Source: Nitrososphaerota archaeon
Lineage (GTDB): Archaea; Thermoproteota; Nitrososphaeria; Nitrososphaerales; Gagatemarchaeaceae
Length of the DNA stretch: 64,000 nt
Direction of reading: 5' to 3'
Assembly (NCBI GenBank): GCA_027887005.1
Contig: JAPCJI010000004.1
Coordinates: 1-64,000, forward strand
Shown: piece after piece, positions 24,077 to 33,595 of the stretch
Layout of the letters: every line of letters starts with the position of its first letter
Position numbering within the stretch: the stretch's first letter is position 1
The notes under the pieces: generated by a model
Database searches by the model: none
What the model was told of the DNA's origin: nothing
Seen by the model: the letters and a program-made list of their open reading frames with translations, nothing else
Made by a program: the position numbers and the translations under genes

Positions 24077-24996
24077 GGAGCGGCCTCCGTCTGGCTCCCG
24101 ACCCTGTCCCCAAGTAGCCTTCGTTTGATGACGGTGTGCGACTGGATCTTTACGTCCCCTGCCTCTCTGATCCCATCCCCAAACAGACTGAACCCAGCGA
24201 CGATCAGCAGGACGACGAAGGACGGGAGGAGCGCCTCCCACGGGTACGTGAAGAGGTTGTAGCCTATGGAGGAGACCATGTTGCCGAGTTCAGGCGCGCC
24301 GGCCGGGATCCCGACTCCAAGGTACCCCAGGGCGGAGAGGCTGAGCAGCGCGGTCCCCACGTCGAGCGAGGCGTAAACAAGGATCGAAGGGAGCACGTTG
24401 GGAAATATTCCTTTGCGCAGGATGTAGGGGAAGGACGAGTTGAGCGCCTTCGAAGCCGCCACGAAGTCCTCGGCCTTGATTGCCAGGACCCCGCCCCGGA
24501 CCAATCTCACGTAGGAGGGCCACCAGACGAAGGTCAGGGAGATGGCTGCGTTCAGCAGGCTCGACCCGAGCGTGGCCGCGACTGCCAGCGCCATTATGAG
24601 ACCAGGAAACGCAAGGAAGAGGTCAGAGAGGCGCATTATCACTTCCTCCACCAGGCCGCCCACGTATCCTGCCACGGTGCCAAGAACGATCCCGATCAGG
24701 GCGGAAAGGATGACGACGAAAATCGCGATGCTGAGGTCTGTCGGGAGGGCGGCCAGGACCCTTGAGAAGATGTCACGCCCGAGGAAGTCAGTGCCGAACG
24801 GGTGGACCAAATTCGGGGGGAGGTTCGAAGCTCCCAGATTGGGCGTTGACGGGTTGTAGGGGGCGATCGCTCCGCCCGTCGCCCAGTAGGATACCGCGAG
24901 CACGACGAAGACCATCACAAGGATGCTCCCTGCCGAAGACAACTTGTTCGGAAAGAGGAGCCTCCTGACTGTGGACGCCCTCGAACTCGCCCTCAA
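24073..24996 (-). CDS. Oligopeptide ABC importer permease (OppC/DppC type)
   Basis: The 307-residue protein has an N-terminal membrane segment (SAGSILVMVFVVLAVSYWA), the extracytoplasmic FGTDFLGRDIFSR motif of DppC proteins, five more membrane segments and the EAA loop (AIKAEDFVAASKALNSS). The TTG start at 24996 overlaps the OppB stop (TTGA) and is preceded by GGAGG. A much longer upstream reading is only a shadow of OppB. It converges with aminotransferase 2, overlapping by four bases. Confidence 0.9.
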   Translation of the reverse strand: MRASSRASTVRRLLFPNKLSSAGSILVMVFVVLAVSYWATGGAIAPYNPSTPNLGASNLPPNLVHPFGTDFLGRDIFSRVLAALPTDLSIAIFVVILSALIGIVLGTVAGYVGGLVEEVIMRLSDLFLAFPGLIMALAVAATLGSSLLNAAISLTFVWWPSYVRLVRGGVLAIKAEDFVAASKALNSSFPYILRKGIFPNVLPSILVYASLDVGTALLSLSALGYLGVGIPAGAPELGNMVSSIGYNLFTYPWEALLPSFVVLLIVAGFSLFGDGIREAGDVKIQSHTVIKRRLLGDRVGSQTEAAP

Positions 24997-26024
24997 CTGG
25001 CCTCCCCCAGCGCGATCCTCGGGTCGAGGAAGGAGTAGACAACGTCTGCGATGAAGTTCGCGATGACGACGCCGAAGGCGAAGAATATGGTGATTGGGAC
25101 AAGGGCGGGGTAGTCGCTCGTCAATATCGCTCTGTAGGCGAAGTTCCCGATGCCAGGCCACGCGAAGATCTCCTCGATAATGACCGTCCCAGAGAGGAGC
25201 CAACCGAACATCAGGGCGCTGACCGTGTTCGCGTCTATCAGGCCATTCCTGAGCACGTGGCGCCTGTTCACCTCGCCTTCTGGCACGCCCCGGGCCCTTG
25301 CGCTCTTCACGTGAACGGACCACCGTACGTCGAGCATCGAGGAGCGCGTCACCCTGGTGATGATGCCAAAATCGAGCATCGCTAGAACCGTAGCGGGGAG
25401 AATTAGGTGCTGCAGCCCAGAAGCCATCGCCGGAAAGTTCAGCGCCAGCAAAGAGTCCAGCACGAAGACCCCGGTGACCGGGTTCGGCGGGGTCAGCGTC
25501 AGGGAATACATCCCTCCTGAAGGCAGGATGGGAATGTACTCGGAGAAGAGAAGGATCGCCCCTATCGCACCCAGGTAGTAGGGGGTCGCCCAGGTGGTCA
25601 GGTAGGTGATGCGAATCAGGGAGTCCAGCTTCGTGGAGAACCGCATGGCGGCCACATATCCCAGGCCAACTCCGATGACTACGGTGATGACGAGCGACGC
25701 AAGGACCAGTTCGAGCGTGTTCGGGCCGTAAAACCAGATTTCGGAAGCGATTGACTGGCCCGTCACGGGGTCTGCGCCGAAGTTCCCGCTGAAGATGTCG
25801 GTTATGAAATAGTAGAGCTGAGAAGGAAGCGGCTCGTTCAGATGATACCTTATGCGGACTGCCTCGACCTGCGAGGGGAGGGCCCTGGCGCCGGCCCACA
25901 GGTGAGCCGGGTCAGGGTTCAGGACGTGCGAGATTAGGAAGACCGTCACCACGACGCCGAGCATGATGGCTATCGCCCCCACAGTCCTCTTGGCCAGAAA
26001 GCGGAGGAATTCTCTTAGGAGCAC
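24993..26024 (-). CDS. Oligopeptide ABC importer permease (OppB/DppB type)
   Basis: The 343-residue protein starts at GTG 26024 and shows the DppB pattern: FLISHVLNPDP after the first membrane segment, a long periplasmic-side loop, the EAA loop (HVKSARARGVPEGEV) and GTVIIEEIFAWPGIGN near the C-terminus. It is coupled to OppC by a TTGA overlap. The divergent P1-family hydrolase starts 136 bp away, with TATA-like elements for each direction in between (ATAAGATAAAC at about 26055-26066 for this gene). Confidence 0.92.
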   Translation of the reverse strand: MLLREFLRFLAKRTVGAIAIMLGVVVTVFLISHVLNPDPAHLWAGARALPSQVEAVRIRYHLNEPLPSQLYYFITDIFSGNFGADPVTGQSIASEIWFYGPNTLELVLASLVITVVIGVGLGYVAAMRFSTKLDSLIRITYLTTWATPYYLGAIGAILLFSEYIPILPSGGMYSLTLTPPNPVTGVFVLDSLLALNFPAMASGLQHLILPATVLAMLDFGIITRVTRSSMLDVRWSVHVKSARARGVPEGEVNRRHVLRNGLIDANTVSALMFGWLLSGTVIIEEIFAWPGIGNFAYRAILTSDYPALVPITIFFAFGVVIANFIADVVYSFLDPRIALGEAS

Positions 26025-26159
26025 TGCTGTGTACTGCCGCTAGGGCGCAGGCGCCATAAGATAAACGTGAATCACATCGCGTAGGGCCTATCGGATTCGA
26101 CCGAGGACTCGCGAGGTCGGTCAAATAGGTTATCAAGCCAGCAGGGCCGTCTACGCCCG

Positions 26160-27143
26160 ATGGAAAACACGACGGTGACCCGCATCCCAGGAGTGAGGGT
26201 GGGGCAGGCCGTCAGCAGGGCGGAGCTGACTGGTTGCACCGTCCTTCTGCTGGACGCCCCCGGCACGACCGCGTTCGATGCGAGGGGTGGATGGCCCGGC
26301 ACGTTCGACACGGAGTCGGTCGGACTGACCAAGACCTACTACCGCAAACAGGCGATCTTCCTAACCGGGGGAGACGTCTTCGGGCTCAAATGCGCCTTCG
26401 GAATCCAGAAGTTCCTGCTGGAGAGGCGTCTTGCTTCCGCCAGAGCAGAGGGCCGGCTCCCCGGCGTCGTCGGTGCGAACATCTACGACATGGACCTGGC
26501 CAGGGGGGTGGAGAAGGTGGATTACGAAGCTCTGGGATACCAGGCCTGCGCGAGCGCCATTTCCGACCCGGTCAGGGAGGGAAACGAGGGGGCCGGCCTG
26601 GGGGCGACCGTAGGGAAACTGAAAGGAGTCGGGCACGCGATGAAGGGAGGAGTAGGAAGCAGCGTCGTTCGCCTCGCGGACGGCACACTCGTCGGTGCAC
26701 TGATAGTGACCAACGCCGTGGGGAACGTTTTCGATGGGCGGGGGACGACCATCGCCGGGACACGAAGGCGGGGCAACAGAGGACCCTTCTTCGAAGTGGA
26801 GGAGTTGGCGGCGAATCCCCCGACCGAGGGGCACACCAGCCGAACGAAGGCGACGACCATAGGGGCCGTGGTCACCAACCTCGAGCTGTCCCACGAAGCA
26901 ACTGCCAAGGTCGCGGAGATGGCCCACGACGGCTTGGCCCGGTGTATCAGGCCCGTCCACACTCCCACGGACGGCGACGCCCTCTTCTGCGTATCTACCG
27001 GAGAAGTCAAGGCACGGAAGATAGACCACGAGAAGCTCGCCCTGGTTGGTCACATGGCCTCGGTCGTAGTCCAAGAATCGGTCATCAGGGCGGTGTTGGC
27101 CGCCAGGTCCCTCGCCGGGGTCCCCTCGGTACGAGGGCGCTAG
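26160..27143 (+). CDS. P1/DmpA-family N-terminal-nucleophile hydrolase (aminopeptidase/amidase)
   Basis: The 327-residue protein matches peptidase family S58 (DmpA, BapA, NylC): PGVRVGQA at the start, GGWPGTFDT, LTGGDVFGL, and the TKATTIGAVVTN site near residues 229-240 where autocleavage exposes a catalytic Thr/Ser, followed by AHDGLARCIRPVHTPTDGD. Members hydrolyse N-terminal D- or beta-amino acid peptides or nylon oligomers rather than ordinary peptides. It lies between the importer permeases and the binding protein, so it probably processes the imported compound inside the cell. Its stop overlaps that of the binding protein. Confidence 0.88.
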   Translation: MENTTVTRIPGVRVGQAVSRAELTGCTVLLLDAPGTTAFDARGGWPGTFDTESVGLTKTYYRKQAIFLTGGDVFGLKCAFGIQKFLLERRLASARAEGRLPGVVGANIYDMDLARGVEKVDYEALGYQACASAISDPVREGNEGAGLGATVGKLKGVGHAMKGGVGSSVVRLADGTLVGALIVTNAVGNVFDGRGTTIAGTRRRGNRGPFFEVEELAANPPTEGHTSRTKATTIGAVVTNLELSHEATAKVAEMAHDGLARCIRPVHTPTDGDALFCVSTGEVKARKIDHEKLALVGHMASVVVQESVIRAVLAARSLAGVPSVRGR

Positions 27144-29038
27144 GAAGAAAAGTGGACGGTGTTGTAGTACATGAAGTATCCGGCGCACGGGCCATCCAGG
27201 TTGGGGACCATGCCGACTACACTATTGTCGTTGACTGCGATGAACACGGGCACATAGAGCCACACGTCCGTGTAGCCGTTGTACATGGTCGTCGTCACGT
27301 TCCTGAACGCCTGGAGGATCGTCCCGCTGTCTGTAGCAGAGTCTGCGGCTGCTGAAAAGCTCGAGACGTTTGCGTCGGTCGTGGGGGCTCCTGTGTAATT
27401 GCTACCTGCGATCCCGGTGACGTAGTCCTGGCTGGCGGGGTAATCCTCCGACCAGTAGCTGATACCGAAGCCGCCTGTGCTGTTCGACCCAGACGTGCTG
27501 AACAGGAAGGAAGTGTACTGCGCGAAGGGGAGGGAGACCAGGTTCGTGTTGATCCCAATCGCCTGCAGTTCGGACTGGATTATCGCCGACACCTGGGTCT
27601 CAGAGGTGGACTCCCCCGAATAGACGAAGTTCAGGGTGGGGAAGACGGTCCCGGTCGGGTTGAGGGTCACGCCGCTGGGGAGCTTTGAGACGTAGCCCGC
27701 CTGGGCGAGCAGCTGGGCGGCGCGCGTGGCGTTGAAGGTGTACGGCGTTATCCCGCTGGTCGTCTCATTGTAGAGGGGATAGCCAGGCGGGACTGGGCCG
27801 ACCCACTGCTGGGCGAGGCCTTTGAAGACATTCGATATTATGCCCTTGTAATCTATGGCCGAGGCGACGGCTTGCCTCACAAGGATGTTCTTGAACGCCG
27901 GGACGGTGAAGGGGTTCATGAACACGAAGTAGGACGAAAGGGCTGAGCCGTACTGAATCGGGTAGTTCGTCACGTTCACGCCCGACGTCTGCTTCAGGTC
28001 GTTCAGGTTGGCGGCTTCGGTTATGTCCGGCGCTCCTATCATCTGCGCCGTCCCTGACTTCAGGTCGACTATCCTGGAGCTCGTCGGCTTGTAGTAGATG
28101 ATTATTGTGTTGAGGATCGCCGGTGAAAGCGCATAGTTGAGCTCTGAAGACGACAGGGAGTTGCCCCAGTAGTTCGGGCTCTTCACCAGCTTCACCGACT
28201 GTCCCTGGACCCAGGAGGACAGCTCATAGAAGCTCGTGCCCACTGCGTTGGTCTGCATCCAGGCGTTCGGCTGATTGGCGCTAACACCACCATGGGCAAG
28301 GACGACCTTGGGGTCCACGGCGAAGGCGATGGGTGCCGTGAGGGTGACCAGGAACGCCGAGTACGTCACGTTCCCGTTGTATCCGTAGCCGAGATTGAGC
28401 GCGATCTCATACTGACTGATCACCTGGAAGGACTGGCCCGGCGTCTCCATCAACGTCAGGTTCGCGGCCGAGGGAGAGGTGTATTCCATGGAATTGAGGA
28501 CGGAGTCGGTGATGTTCGGCCCGCCTCCATTCGTCTTCCCGAAGTTCTGGGCCAGGATGAAAGCAGACACCTGGTTCATCACCAGCGACCTGTACAAGGA
28601 ATACCACATCACATACGCGTTGAACTGGTCGCCGTTGCTGAAGGTGACCCCGTGCCTCAGGCTGAAGGTCCAGGTCATCCCTCCGGACGACTCTGTCCAG
28701 TTGCTGGCTAGGACACCTACGAACGAGGAGACGCTCTCCAGGTTCGGAGCGACCAGGCCCTGATAGACGTTGAAGGTCAACTCGTTCCCAGCCGTAGTGA
28801 AGTCGGCCGCAGGGTCGGCGGAGTCGGGCTGCGACCCCTCTTCCACCACCAAGGTGTCTCTGGCCGCCGTTGTCTGGCTCGTCAGCGAGGTGCTGCCAGT
28901 CGTTTGCGAGGTGGTGCTCTTGGAGGGGCCTCCGGCCGAGAAGTAATATGCGCCCGCGACGGCGGCAAGAAGAATTACAACAACGATGACTACCGAGAGA
29001 ACCCGGCTCAGGGCCCTCCTCGGTGAGGGATTCCTCAC
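27140..29038 (-). CDS. Oligopeptide ABC importer substrate-binding protein (SBP_bac_5), membrane anchored
   Basis: The 632-residue protein starts at GTG 29038 with basic residues and a membrane anchor (VLSVVIVVVILLAAVAGAYYF), a Ser/Thr-rich linker (about residues 33-58) likely to be O-glycosylated, then an SBP_bac_5 domain beginning DTLVVEEGSQPDSADPA and including WTFSLRHGVTFSNG. This is the archaeal anchored version of DppA/OppA. It captures the substrate outside the membrane for OppBCDF. A TATA box lies 26 bp before the GTG. Confidence 0.92.
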   Translation of the reverse strand: MRNPSPRRALSRVLSVVIVVVILLAAVAGAYYFSAGGPSKSTTSQTTGSTSLTSQTTAARDTLVVEEGSQPDSADPAADFTTAGNELTFNVYQGLVAPNLESVSSFVGVLASNWTESSGGMTWTFSLRHGVTFSNGDQFNAYVMWYSLYRSLVMNQVSAFILAQNFGKTNGGGPNITDSVLNSMEYTSPSAANLTLMETPGQSFQVISQYEIALNLGYGYNGNVTYSAFLVTLTAPIAFAVDPKVVLAHGGVSANQPNAWMQTNAVGTSFYELSSWVQGQSVKLVKSPNYWGNSLSSSELNYALSPAILNTIIIYYKPTSSRIVDLKSGTAQMIGAPDITEAANLNDLKQTSGVNVTNYPIQYGSALSSYFVFMNPFTVPAFKNILVRQAVASAIDYKGIISNVFKGLAQQWVGPVPPGYPLYNETTSGITPYTFNATRAAQLLAQAGYVSKLPSGVTLNPTGTVFPTLNFVYSGESTSETQVSAIIQSELQAIGINTNLVSLPFAQYTSFLFSTSGSNSTGGFGISYWSEDYPASQDYVTGIAGSNYTGAPTTDANVSSFSAAADSATDSGTILQAFRNVTTTMYNGYTDVWLYVPVFIAVNDNSVVGMVPNLDGPCAGYFMYYNTVHFSS

Positions 29039-29059
29039 ACTGCTCGAGACTCGCGGAGG

Positions 29060-29067
29060 TTATTTAG
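29060..29067 (-). promoter_or_regulatory. TATA box of substrate-binding protein gene
   Basis: CTAAATAA on the minus strand is centred 26 bp before GTG 29038, which predicts a leaderless mRNA. The 242 bases from 29039 to 29280 hold no other feature I can support. Confidence 0.6.
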
Positions 29068-29280
29068 GAATTGTCTGCTGGCGTCTCGCAGCCACATCGA
29101 CCTCGTGGCGTTCCTTTCTGTTTGCTCAGGAAGCGTGGACGCCTTCGGGCGCCACCAAAGGAAGGCGATTTTCACCCTGGCATCAAACGCCCCGCGGAGA
29201 GGTCATTTTCAATCGGGGGCACTCGGGCACTAGGTACTGACTTGATCTGGCTCTAGAGGTCCGACACATGTTCGTTGGAT

Positions 29281-29700
29281 TCACATCACGTACAGGTATA
29301 CCGGATGGGACTTCTTCCAACCCGTAGGCGTGACCGCAATCTCACGCGCAGGTGTCCAACCGGGAATCTCGTAATCGAAATTCACTATTCTCGCCCCGGG
29401 CCTCAGCTCTTTCAGGAACTTGGGGGCCATCAGATTCAGCGTGTAGCCCGAAAGATACAGAGCGAGAACGTCGGCTTTCCTCAAGCTTACCTTCTTGAAG
29501 CTACGGCGTGATATCGTGACTCGGTGGGACAGTCCTAGCTCTCTCACCTTCCTGCGGCACTCTTTCACAAGGCGCCTTCGTGTCTCTATTCCCACCACTC
29601 TGGCTTGAAAGTCTCTCGCTGCGGTTATCAGCATCCTGCCGTCACCCGAGCCTAGGTCGAACACCATCTCGTCAGGCTTTACGGACGCCAGGGTGAGCAT
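29281..29700 (-). CDS. Small SAM-dependent methyltransferase-like protein
   Basis: The 139-residue protein has motif I VFDLGSGDGRMLI, an acidic strand end GIETRR and a late strand ADVLALYLSGYTLNLM, as in small class I methyltransferases that methylate protein lysines or small molecules. Relatives usually begin with PTPEEVVxKML; an in-frame PTPEDVIPK lies just before the ATG but without a standard start codon, so the N-terminus may be longer (rare start) or lost. A TATA-like CATAAATC lies about 32 bp before the ATG. It has few clear links to its neighbours. Confidence 0.7.
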   Translation of the reverse strand: MLTLASVKPDEMVFDLGSGDGRMLITAARDFQARVVGIETRRRLVKECRRKVRELGLSHRVTISRRSFKKVSLRKADVLALYLSGYTLNLMAPKFLKELRPGARIVNFDYEIPGWTPAREIAVTPTGWKKSHPVYLYVM

Positions 29701-29910
29701 CTTCGGTATGACGTCTTCGGGAGTGGGGATTTATGGTTCGGTGTAGTTCATTCCTGCAGAATGATTTCTCGTATTAGATAAGCCTCCGGAGTGGTAAGGC
29801 TCGTGTCGAGTGTCATCGCGGCAACCCCGTTCCCAATTACCTAATTTCCCAGTGTTGCAGAGTCCGATGCCCAAACAATTAAGTGAGAACCGACCCCTGC
29901 CAGAAGATCC

Positions 29911-31227
29911 TTGGCCTCCTACGACGTGATTGTTGTCGGGGCGGGCATAATGGGAATGGCATCTGCGTACCACATCAAGCGGAACAACCGAAGCAAGGAG
30001 GTCCTGGTGCTGGATAGGTTTGGTGCACCTGGGCAGGGGAACACGGGTAGAAGCAACGCGATGTTCAGGAACACGTTCTCTTCGACGGACAACCAGGTAC
30101 TCGCGGATGCCTCCATCGACTTCTACTTGGAGGCTCAGAACGAATCGAAGGCGGACATAGGCCTTCAGCAGATTGGATATCTTTGGCTCATGAGCGAAGA
30201 CCAACTCCATCTGAGCGAGCCCTTCCTGGCAAACATGGCCTCGAACGGGATCGAGACCAGAAGGTACGAGCTGAACGAGCTCCGCCAACTTCTCCCTGGA
30301 ATGGTTCCATCGTTCGAGTCGGATGGAGAGGCAGCATTGATGGAACTCCCAGAGGTCCGGGCAGGAATCTTCGGGCCGAAGTGCGGTCGTCTCGACCCTG
30401 ACAAACTCGTCAGGTTCTACGCTGAGAAATTCGTCCAGATGGGGGGCAAATTGGGCTTCAACACCAATGTGGAAAGGCTCCTGGTAGGCCCATCCAAGCA
30501 GCTGGGAATCGAAGGAGAGCCGTTCGTATGGCAAGACTCCGAGGTAAAGGGCGTCCAGGTGGGTGGGGCGGTCAGTGGCGACTTGACTGCCGAGAGCGTC
30601 GTACTCGCCTGTGGCGCTTGGGGGAACGAGCTCTTGGAGCCGGTCGGCATCGACGGTCATGTCAAGGCCAAGAAGAGACAGCTGTTCAGCGTGTCAGCCG
30701 CAGGCAGCCCCGAGCTCGAGCAGCTGCTGCATTCGAGGGGGTTCAGCCCCCTCGGCCTAATACCACTTGTCATACTTCCGAAGTCGGGGGTCCACTTCAA
30801 GCCTGTGAGCGAGGAAAACGGACTTTGGATTGCGTGCGAAGACGAGGTCAACAGGGCGTTCATCGACGTCCCAGAACACGACCTCGACCAATACCAGGCC
30901 GAGTCAAGTTATTTCGAACGGGGGATCAAACCCGTCCTGGCCGCATACTTCCCCGCGTTCGCGAAGTCAAAGATACGGGCGATGTGGGCAGGATTGTACT
31001 CATACAACACCATAGACTACCTTCCCTTCGCGTTCATAGAGAACAACCTGTTGGTGGTCGGGGGAGACAGCGGCAGCGGGATTATGAAGGGAGACTCCCT
31101 AGGAAGAATTGTCGACGCGCTCTATCGTGGTGAGGAGCAGGCTCTCCTACACGGCGACAGACCGTACGATGTTTCACGGATTGGGTTTGACAGGAGACAG
31201 GTTGAAAGGGAAGAATGGGTCATCTGA
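29911..31227 (+). CDS. FAD-dependent amine/amino-acid oxidoreductase (DAO superfamily)
   Basis: The 438-residue protein begins YDVIVVGAGIMGMASAYHI, the dinucleotide-binding motif of the DAO family (sarcosine oxidase, DadA, glycine oxidase). A second nucleotide-contact region SVVLACGAWGNELLEPVG and the C-terminal LLVVGGDSGSGIMKGDS support this. The start is TTG 29911, about 32 bp after an AATTAAG box. It probably oxidises a secondary amine or D-/N-methyl amino acid, in keeping with the peptide importer and aminotransferases of this island. Confidence 0.82.
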   Translation: MASYDVIVVGAGIMGMASAYHIKRNNRSKEVLVLDRFGAPGQGNTGRSNAMFRNTFSSTDNQVLADASIDFYLEAQNESKADIGLQQIGYLWLMSEDQLHLSEPFLANMASNGIETRRYELNELRQLLPGMVPSFESDGEAALMELPEVRAGIFGPKCGRLDPDKLVRFYAEKFVQMGGKLGFNTNVERLLVGPSKQLGIEGEPFVWQDSEVKGVQVGGAVSGDLTAESVVLACGAWGNELLEPVGIDGHVKAKKRQLFSVSAAGSPELEQLLHSRGFSPLGLIPLVILPKSGVHFKPVSEENGLWIACEDEVNRAFIDVPEHDLDQYQAESSYFERGIKPVLAAYFPAFAKSKIRAMWAGLYSYNTIDYLPFAFIENNLLVVGGDSGSGIMKGDSLGRIVDALYRGEEQALLHGDRPYDVSRIGFDRRQVEREEWVI

Positions 31228-31340
31228 ATCCGAGGGTGGCCACGCCCCATCTTCCTCGTCGGGGACCAACTGAGCATTCTTTGGCAATCTCACAGCTTCA
31301 ACCTTAAGAAGACTGGATCGCGAAACCAATCCAATTCTTC

Positions 31341-32954
31341 TTGCCAGAGATTGAAATCGAAAACCTGTCCTTCACCTATGAGAACCGTTCCACCGAGGCC
31401 CTCAAGGACGTCAGCTTCAAGCTGGAAAAGCAGGAGTTCGTTCTCATTGCCGGCCCCAGCGGTTCGGGGAAGTCCACTCTCCTGAAGTGCATCAATGGGC
31501 TGATTCCCCATCGCTACGTGGGGAAATACTCTGGCAGGGTTGTCGTCGCGGGCGAACCGGTCTCCAATTCCAAGTTCCTAGGGCTTTCGCTTCACGTCGG
31601 CACGGTCCTCCAGGAAGTCGAGAAGCAGATAGTCTCTTCGATCGTGGAGGACGAAGTATCCTTTGGTCCGTCCAACCTGGCCCTCCCGCGGCCGGAGATT
31701 CAGAGGCGCGTCCAAGAAAGCCTCGCCGCGCTCGGGATAATCGAGCTCCGCAACCGTTTCACATATGCGCTCTCAGGGGGAGAGAAACAGCGGCTAGCCA
31801 TAGCCGATATCGCGGCAATGGAGACAAGCATCGTCCTCTTCGACGAACCGCTGGCGAACCTTGATTCGAACGGAGTGCGGCTGATGCAGGACGTCTTCAA
31901 ACATCTTCGCGCCCAGGGGAAGACCATCATCGTGTCCGAGCACAGGACGGAGGAGGTCCTGAAGGCCAACCCGTCAAGGATCATGGTCATCGGAAACGGA
32001 AGCCTGCTGGTGGATAGCACAGACCCAAGGTGCCTGATCGACTTCGCCGACGTCCTGAAGGTGCCGGCGGACTACGTCGAAGCCAGCCCGAAGAGGCTCC
32101 TGCCTGCTTCCCTCCCACGCGAGCAACCGAAGGCGGACGACCTGATCGTCTGCGAGAACGTCGCCGTTGAATACTCCCAGGGCCGAAGGGTGCTTGACGA
32201 TGCCTCGCTGACGATCAAGGAAGGCGAGAGGATAGCGATTCTCGGCAACAACGGGGCCGGCAAGTCCACACTGGCTCTCACGGTCTGCGGCCTGCTGAAA
32301 CCCACGGCGGGAAGGGTCCTGGTAAGAGGAAAGGACACACGGGAAGCCATTATCTCTGAGATAGCCAGGTCGGTGGCGATCGTCTTCCAGAGTCCTTTTT
32401 CGATGCTGTTCTCCAAGACGGTCCGGAGCGAGCTCGGTTTCGGGCCCATGAACATCGGCCTGCCCCCCGAGGAGGTTAATGCCCTAGTGCCTGTGGTTGC
32501 GAAGGAGTGCGGGATCGAACATCTCCTTGACGGTTCGCCTTTCGCGTCTAGCTTTGGGGAGAAGAAGAGGATCTGCGTCGCCTCGGTTCTGACGATGCAG
32601 CCGAGCTGCATCATCTTGGACGAGCCGACCGCCGGTCAAGACTATCGGAGCTACACCCGGTTCATGGACTTCGTCGCCTCGCTGGAACGCGTCAAGTCCT
32701 TCATCATAATCACCCACGACCCCGACCTGGCAATAGACTACACCGACCGTTCGATCATACTCCATGAGGGAAGGGTCATCGCAGATGGCCCGACCACGAA
32801 GCTTCTGGCACAAAGAGACGTGACCGATGAGGCTGCCATCCGGGAGACTTCTTTGATGGCCCAGTCGAGGAAGTACACGGGCGGCGAGAGGGTCCTCAGG
32901 ACGAGAGAGCTCGTCGAGCTCGCTTCGGGTCCCCAGAGGCAGGGAAAGGACTAG
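31341..32954 (+). CDS. ECF transporter energising ATPase, two ABC domains fused
   Basis: The 537-residue protein contains two ABC ATPase domains. The first has Walker A GPSGSGKST and signature LSGGEKQRL. The second (from about residue 265) has Walker A GNNGAGKST, but its signature is SFGEKKRI in place of LSGGxxxR, so one composite ATP site may be weak. The two-domain layout corresponds to EcfA1-EcfA2 of energy-coupling-factor vitamin and metal importers. The start is TTG 31341. S and T components follow, so the set of A, S and T is complete. Confidence 0.88.
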   Translation: MPEIEIENLSFTYENRSTEALKDVSFKLEKQEFVLIAGPSGSGKSTLLKCINGLIPHRYVGKYSGRVVVAGEPVSNSKFLGLSLHVGTVLQEVEKQIVSSIVEDEVSFGPSNLALPRPEIQRRVQESLAALGIIELRNRFTYALSGGEKQRLAIADIAAMETSIVLFDEPLANLDSNGVRLMQDVFKHLRAQGKTIIVSEHRTEEVLKANPSRIMVIGNGSLLVDSTDPRCLIDFADVLKVPADYVEASPKRLLPASLPREQPKADDLIVCENVAVEYSQGRRVLDDASLTIKEGERIAILGNNGAGKSTLALTVCGLLKPTAGRVLVRGKDTREAIISEIARSVAIVFQSPFSMLFSKTVRSELGFGPMNIGLPPEEVNALVPVVAKECGIEHLLDGSPFASSFGEKKRICVASVLTMQPSCIILDEPTAGQDYRSYTRFMDFVASLERVKSFIIITHDPDLAIDYTDRSIILHEGRVIADGPTTKLLAQRDVTDEAAIRETSLMAQSRKYTGGERVLRTRELVELASGPQRQGKD

Positions 32955-32955
32955 G

Positions 32956-32963
32956 CTTAATAC
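32956..32963 (+). promoter_or_regulatory. TATA box of ECF S-component gene
   Basis: CTTAATAC lies directly after the ATPase stop codon (TAG, 32952-32954), centred 29 bp before TTG 32989. The S gene can therefore be transcribed separately from the ATPase gene. Confidence 0.55.
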
Positions 32964-32988
32964 ATCACATTGGGAGATTAGTGGTCGC

Positions 32989-33585
32989 TTGACTAACCCC
33001 GAAACTCAAGCTCCTACGTCGCAAACAACCCCCAAAGAATCTCTCTTCTCGACAAAGAACCTGGTCGCCATAGCAGTCGGAATCGCCCTGTATGCCGCCC
33101 TTACGATCCCCTTCAACGTGTTCCAGATCCCAGGAATCTACCTGGTCGCCGTCAGGCCTACGGTGGCCATCCCGATCGTCTTCGGTTTCCTCTTCGGGCC
33201 CATCGCGGGATTCTTCTCCGGATTCCTCGGCAACGTCATTTCGGACCAGATATCCTTCGGAGGCTTCTTCTGGAACTGGGACATCGGAAACGGCCTCATC
33301 GGCCTCATCCCTGCCGCCGGGTACTATATGGTCAAGAGGACCGACTGGGCGAAGGCAAAGGGCCTGGGCACCACGGTGACGCTGGCCATCGTGGGGTCGA
33401 TCATAGGCATCGGGTTCGCAGCGCTCACCGACCTCGTCTTCCAGATAGGGCTGAGCACCACCGACGCGGCCATAGCCGAATTCATTCCGGCCGCGGTGAC
33501 CGACGCAATCAACGGAGCCATCCTCGCACCCATCATCGTCTACGCCTACGTCTCGGCCACGAAGGGCCGGGCAAGAAGAATGTAG
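32989..33585 (+). CDS. ECF transporter substrate-specific (S) component
   Basis: The 198-residue membrane protein has about six hydrophobic segments. After a polar N-terminus comes VAIAVGIALYAALTIPFNVF, then VRPTVAIPIVFGFLFGPIAG, a pattern common to S components (conserved small residues in the first helix, a VRP/FGP turn before helix 3). S components bind one vitamin or metal each, but I cannot assign the substrate: no riboswitch or biosynthetic gene is adjacent. Confidence 0.8.
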   Translation: MTNPETQAPTSQTTPKESLFSTKNLVAIAVGIALYAALTIPFNVFQIPGIYLVAVRPTVAIPIVFGFLFGPIAGFFSGFLGNVISDQISFGGFFWNWDIGNGLIGLIPAAGYYMVKRTDWAKAKGLGTTVTLAIVGSIIGIGFAALTDLVFQIGLSTTDAAIAEFIPAAVTDAINGAILAPIIVYAYVSATKGRARRM

Positions 33586-33595
33586 CGACGCGGGC

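Noticed and set aside
24997-25899. N-terminal extension of the OppC gene
   Set aside because: The extension lies wholly inside OppB in another frame and has no family similarity; the TTG at 24996 with TTGA overlap fits OppC proteins.
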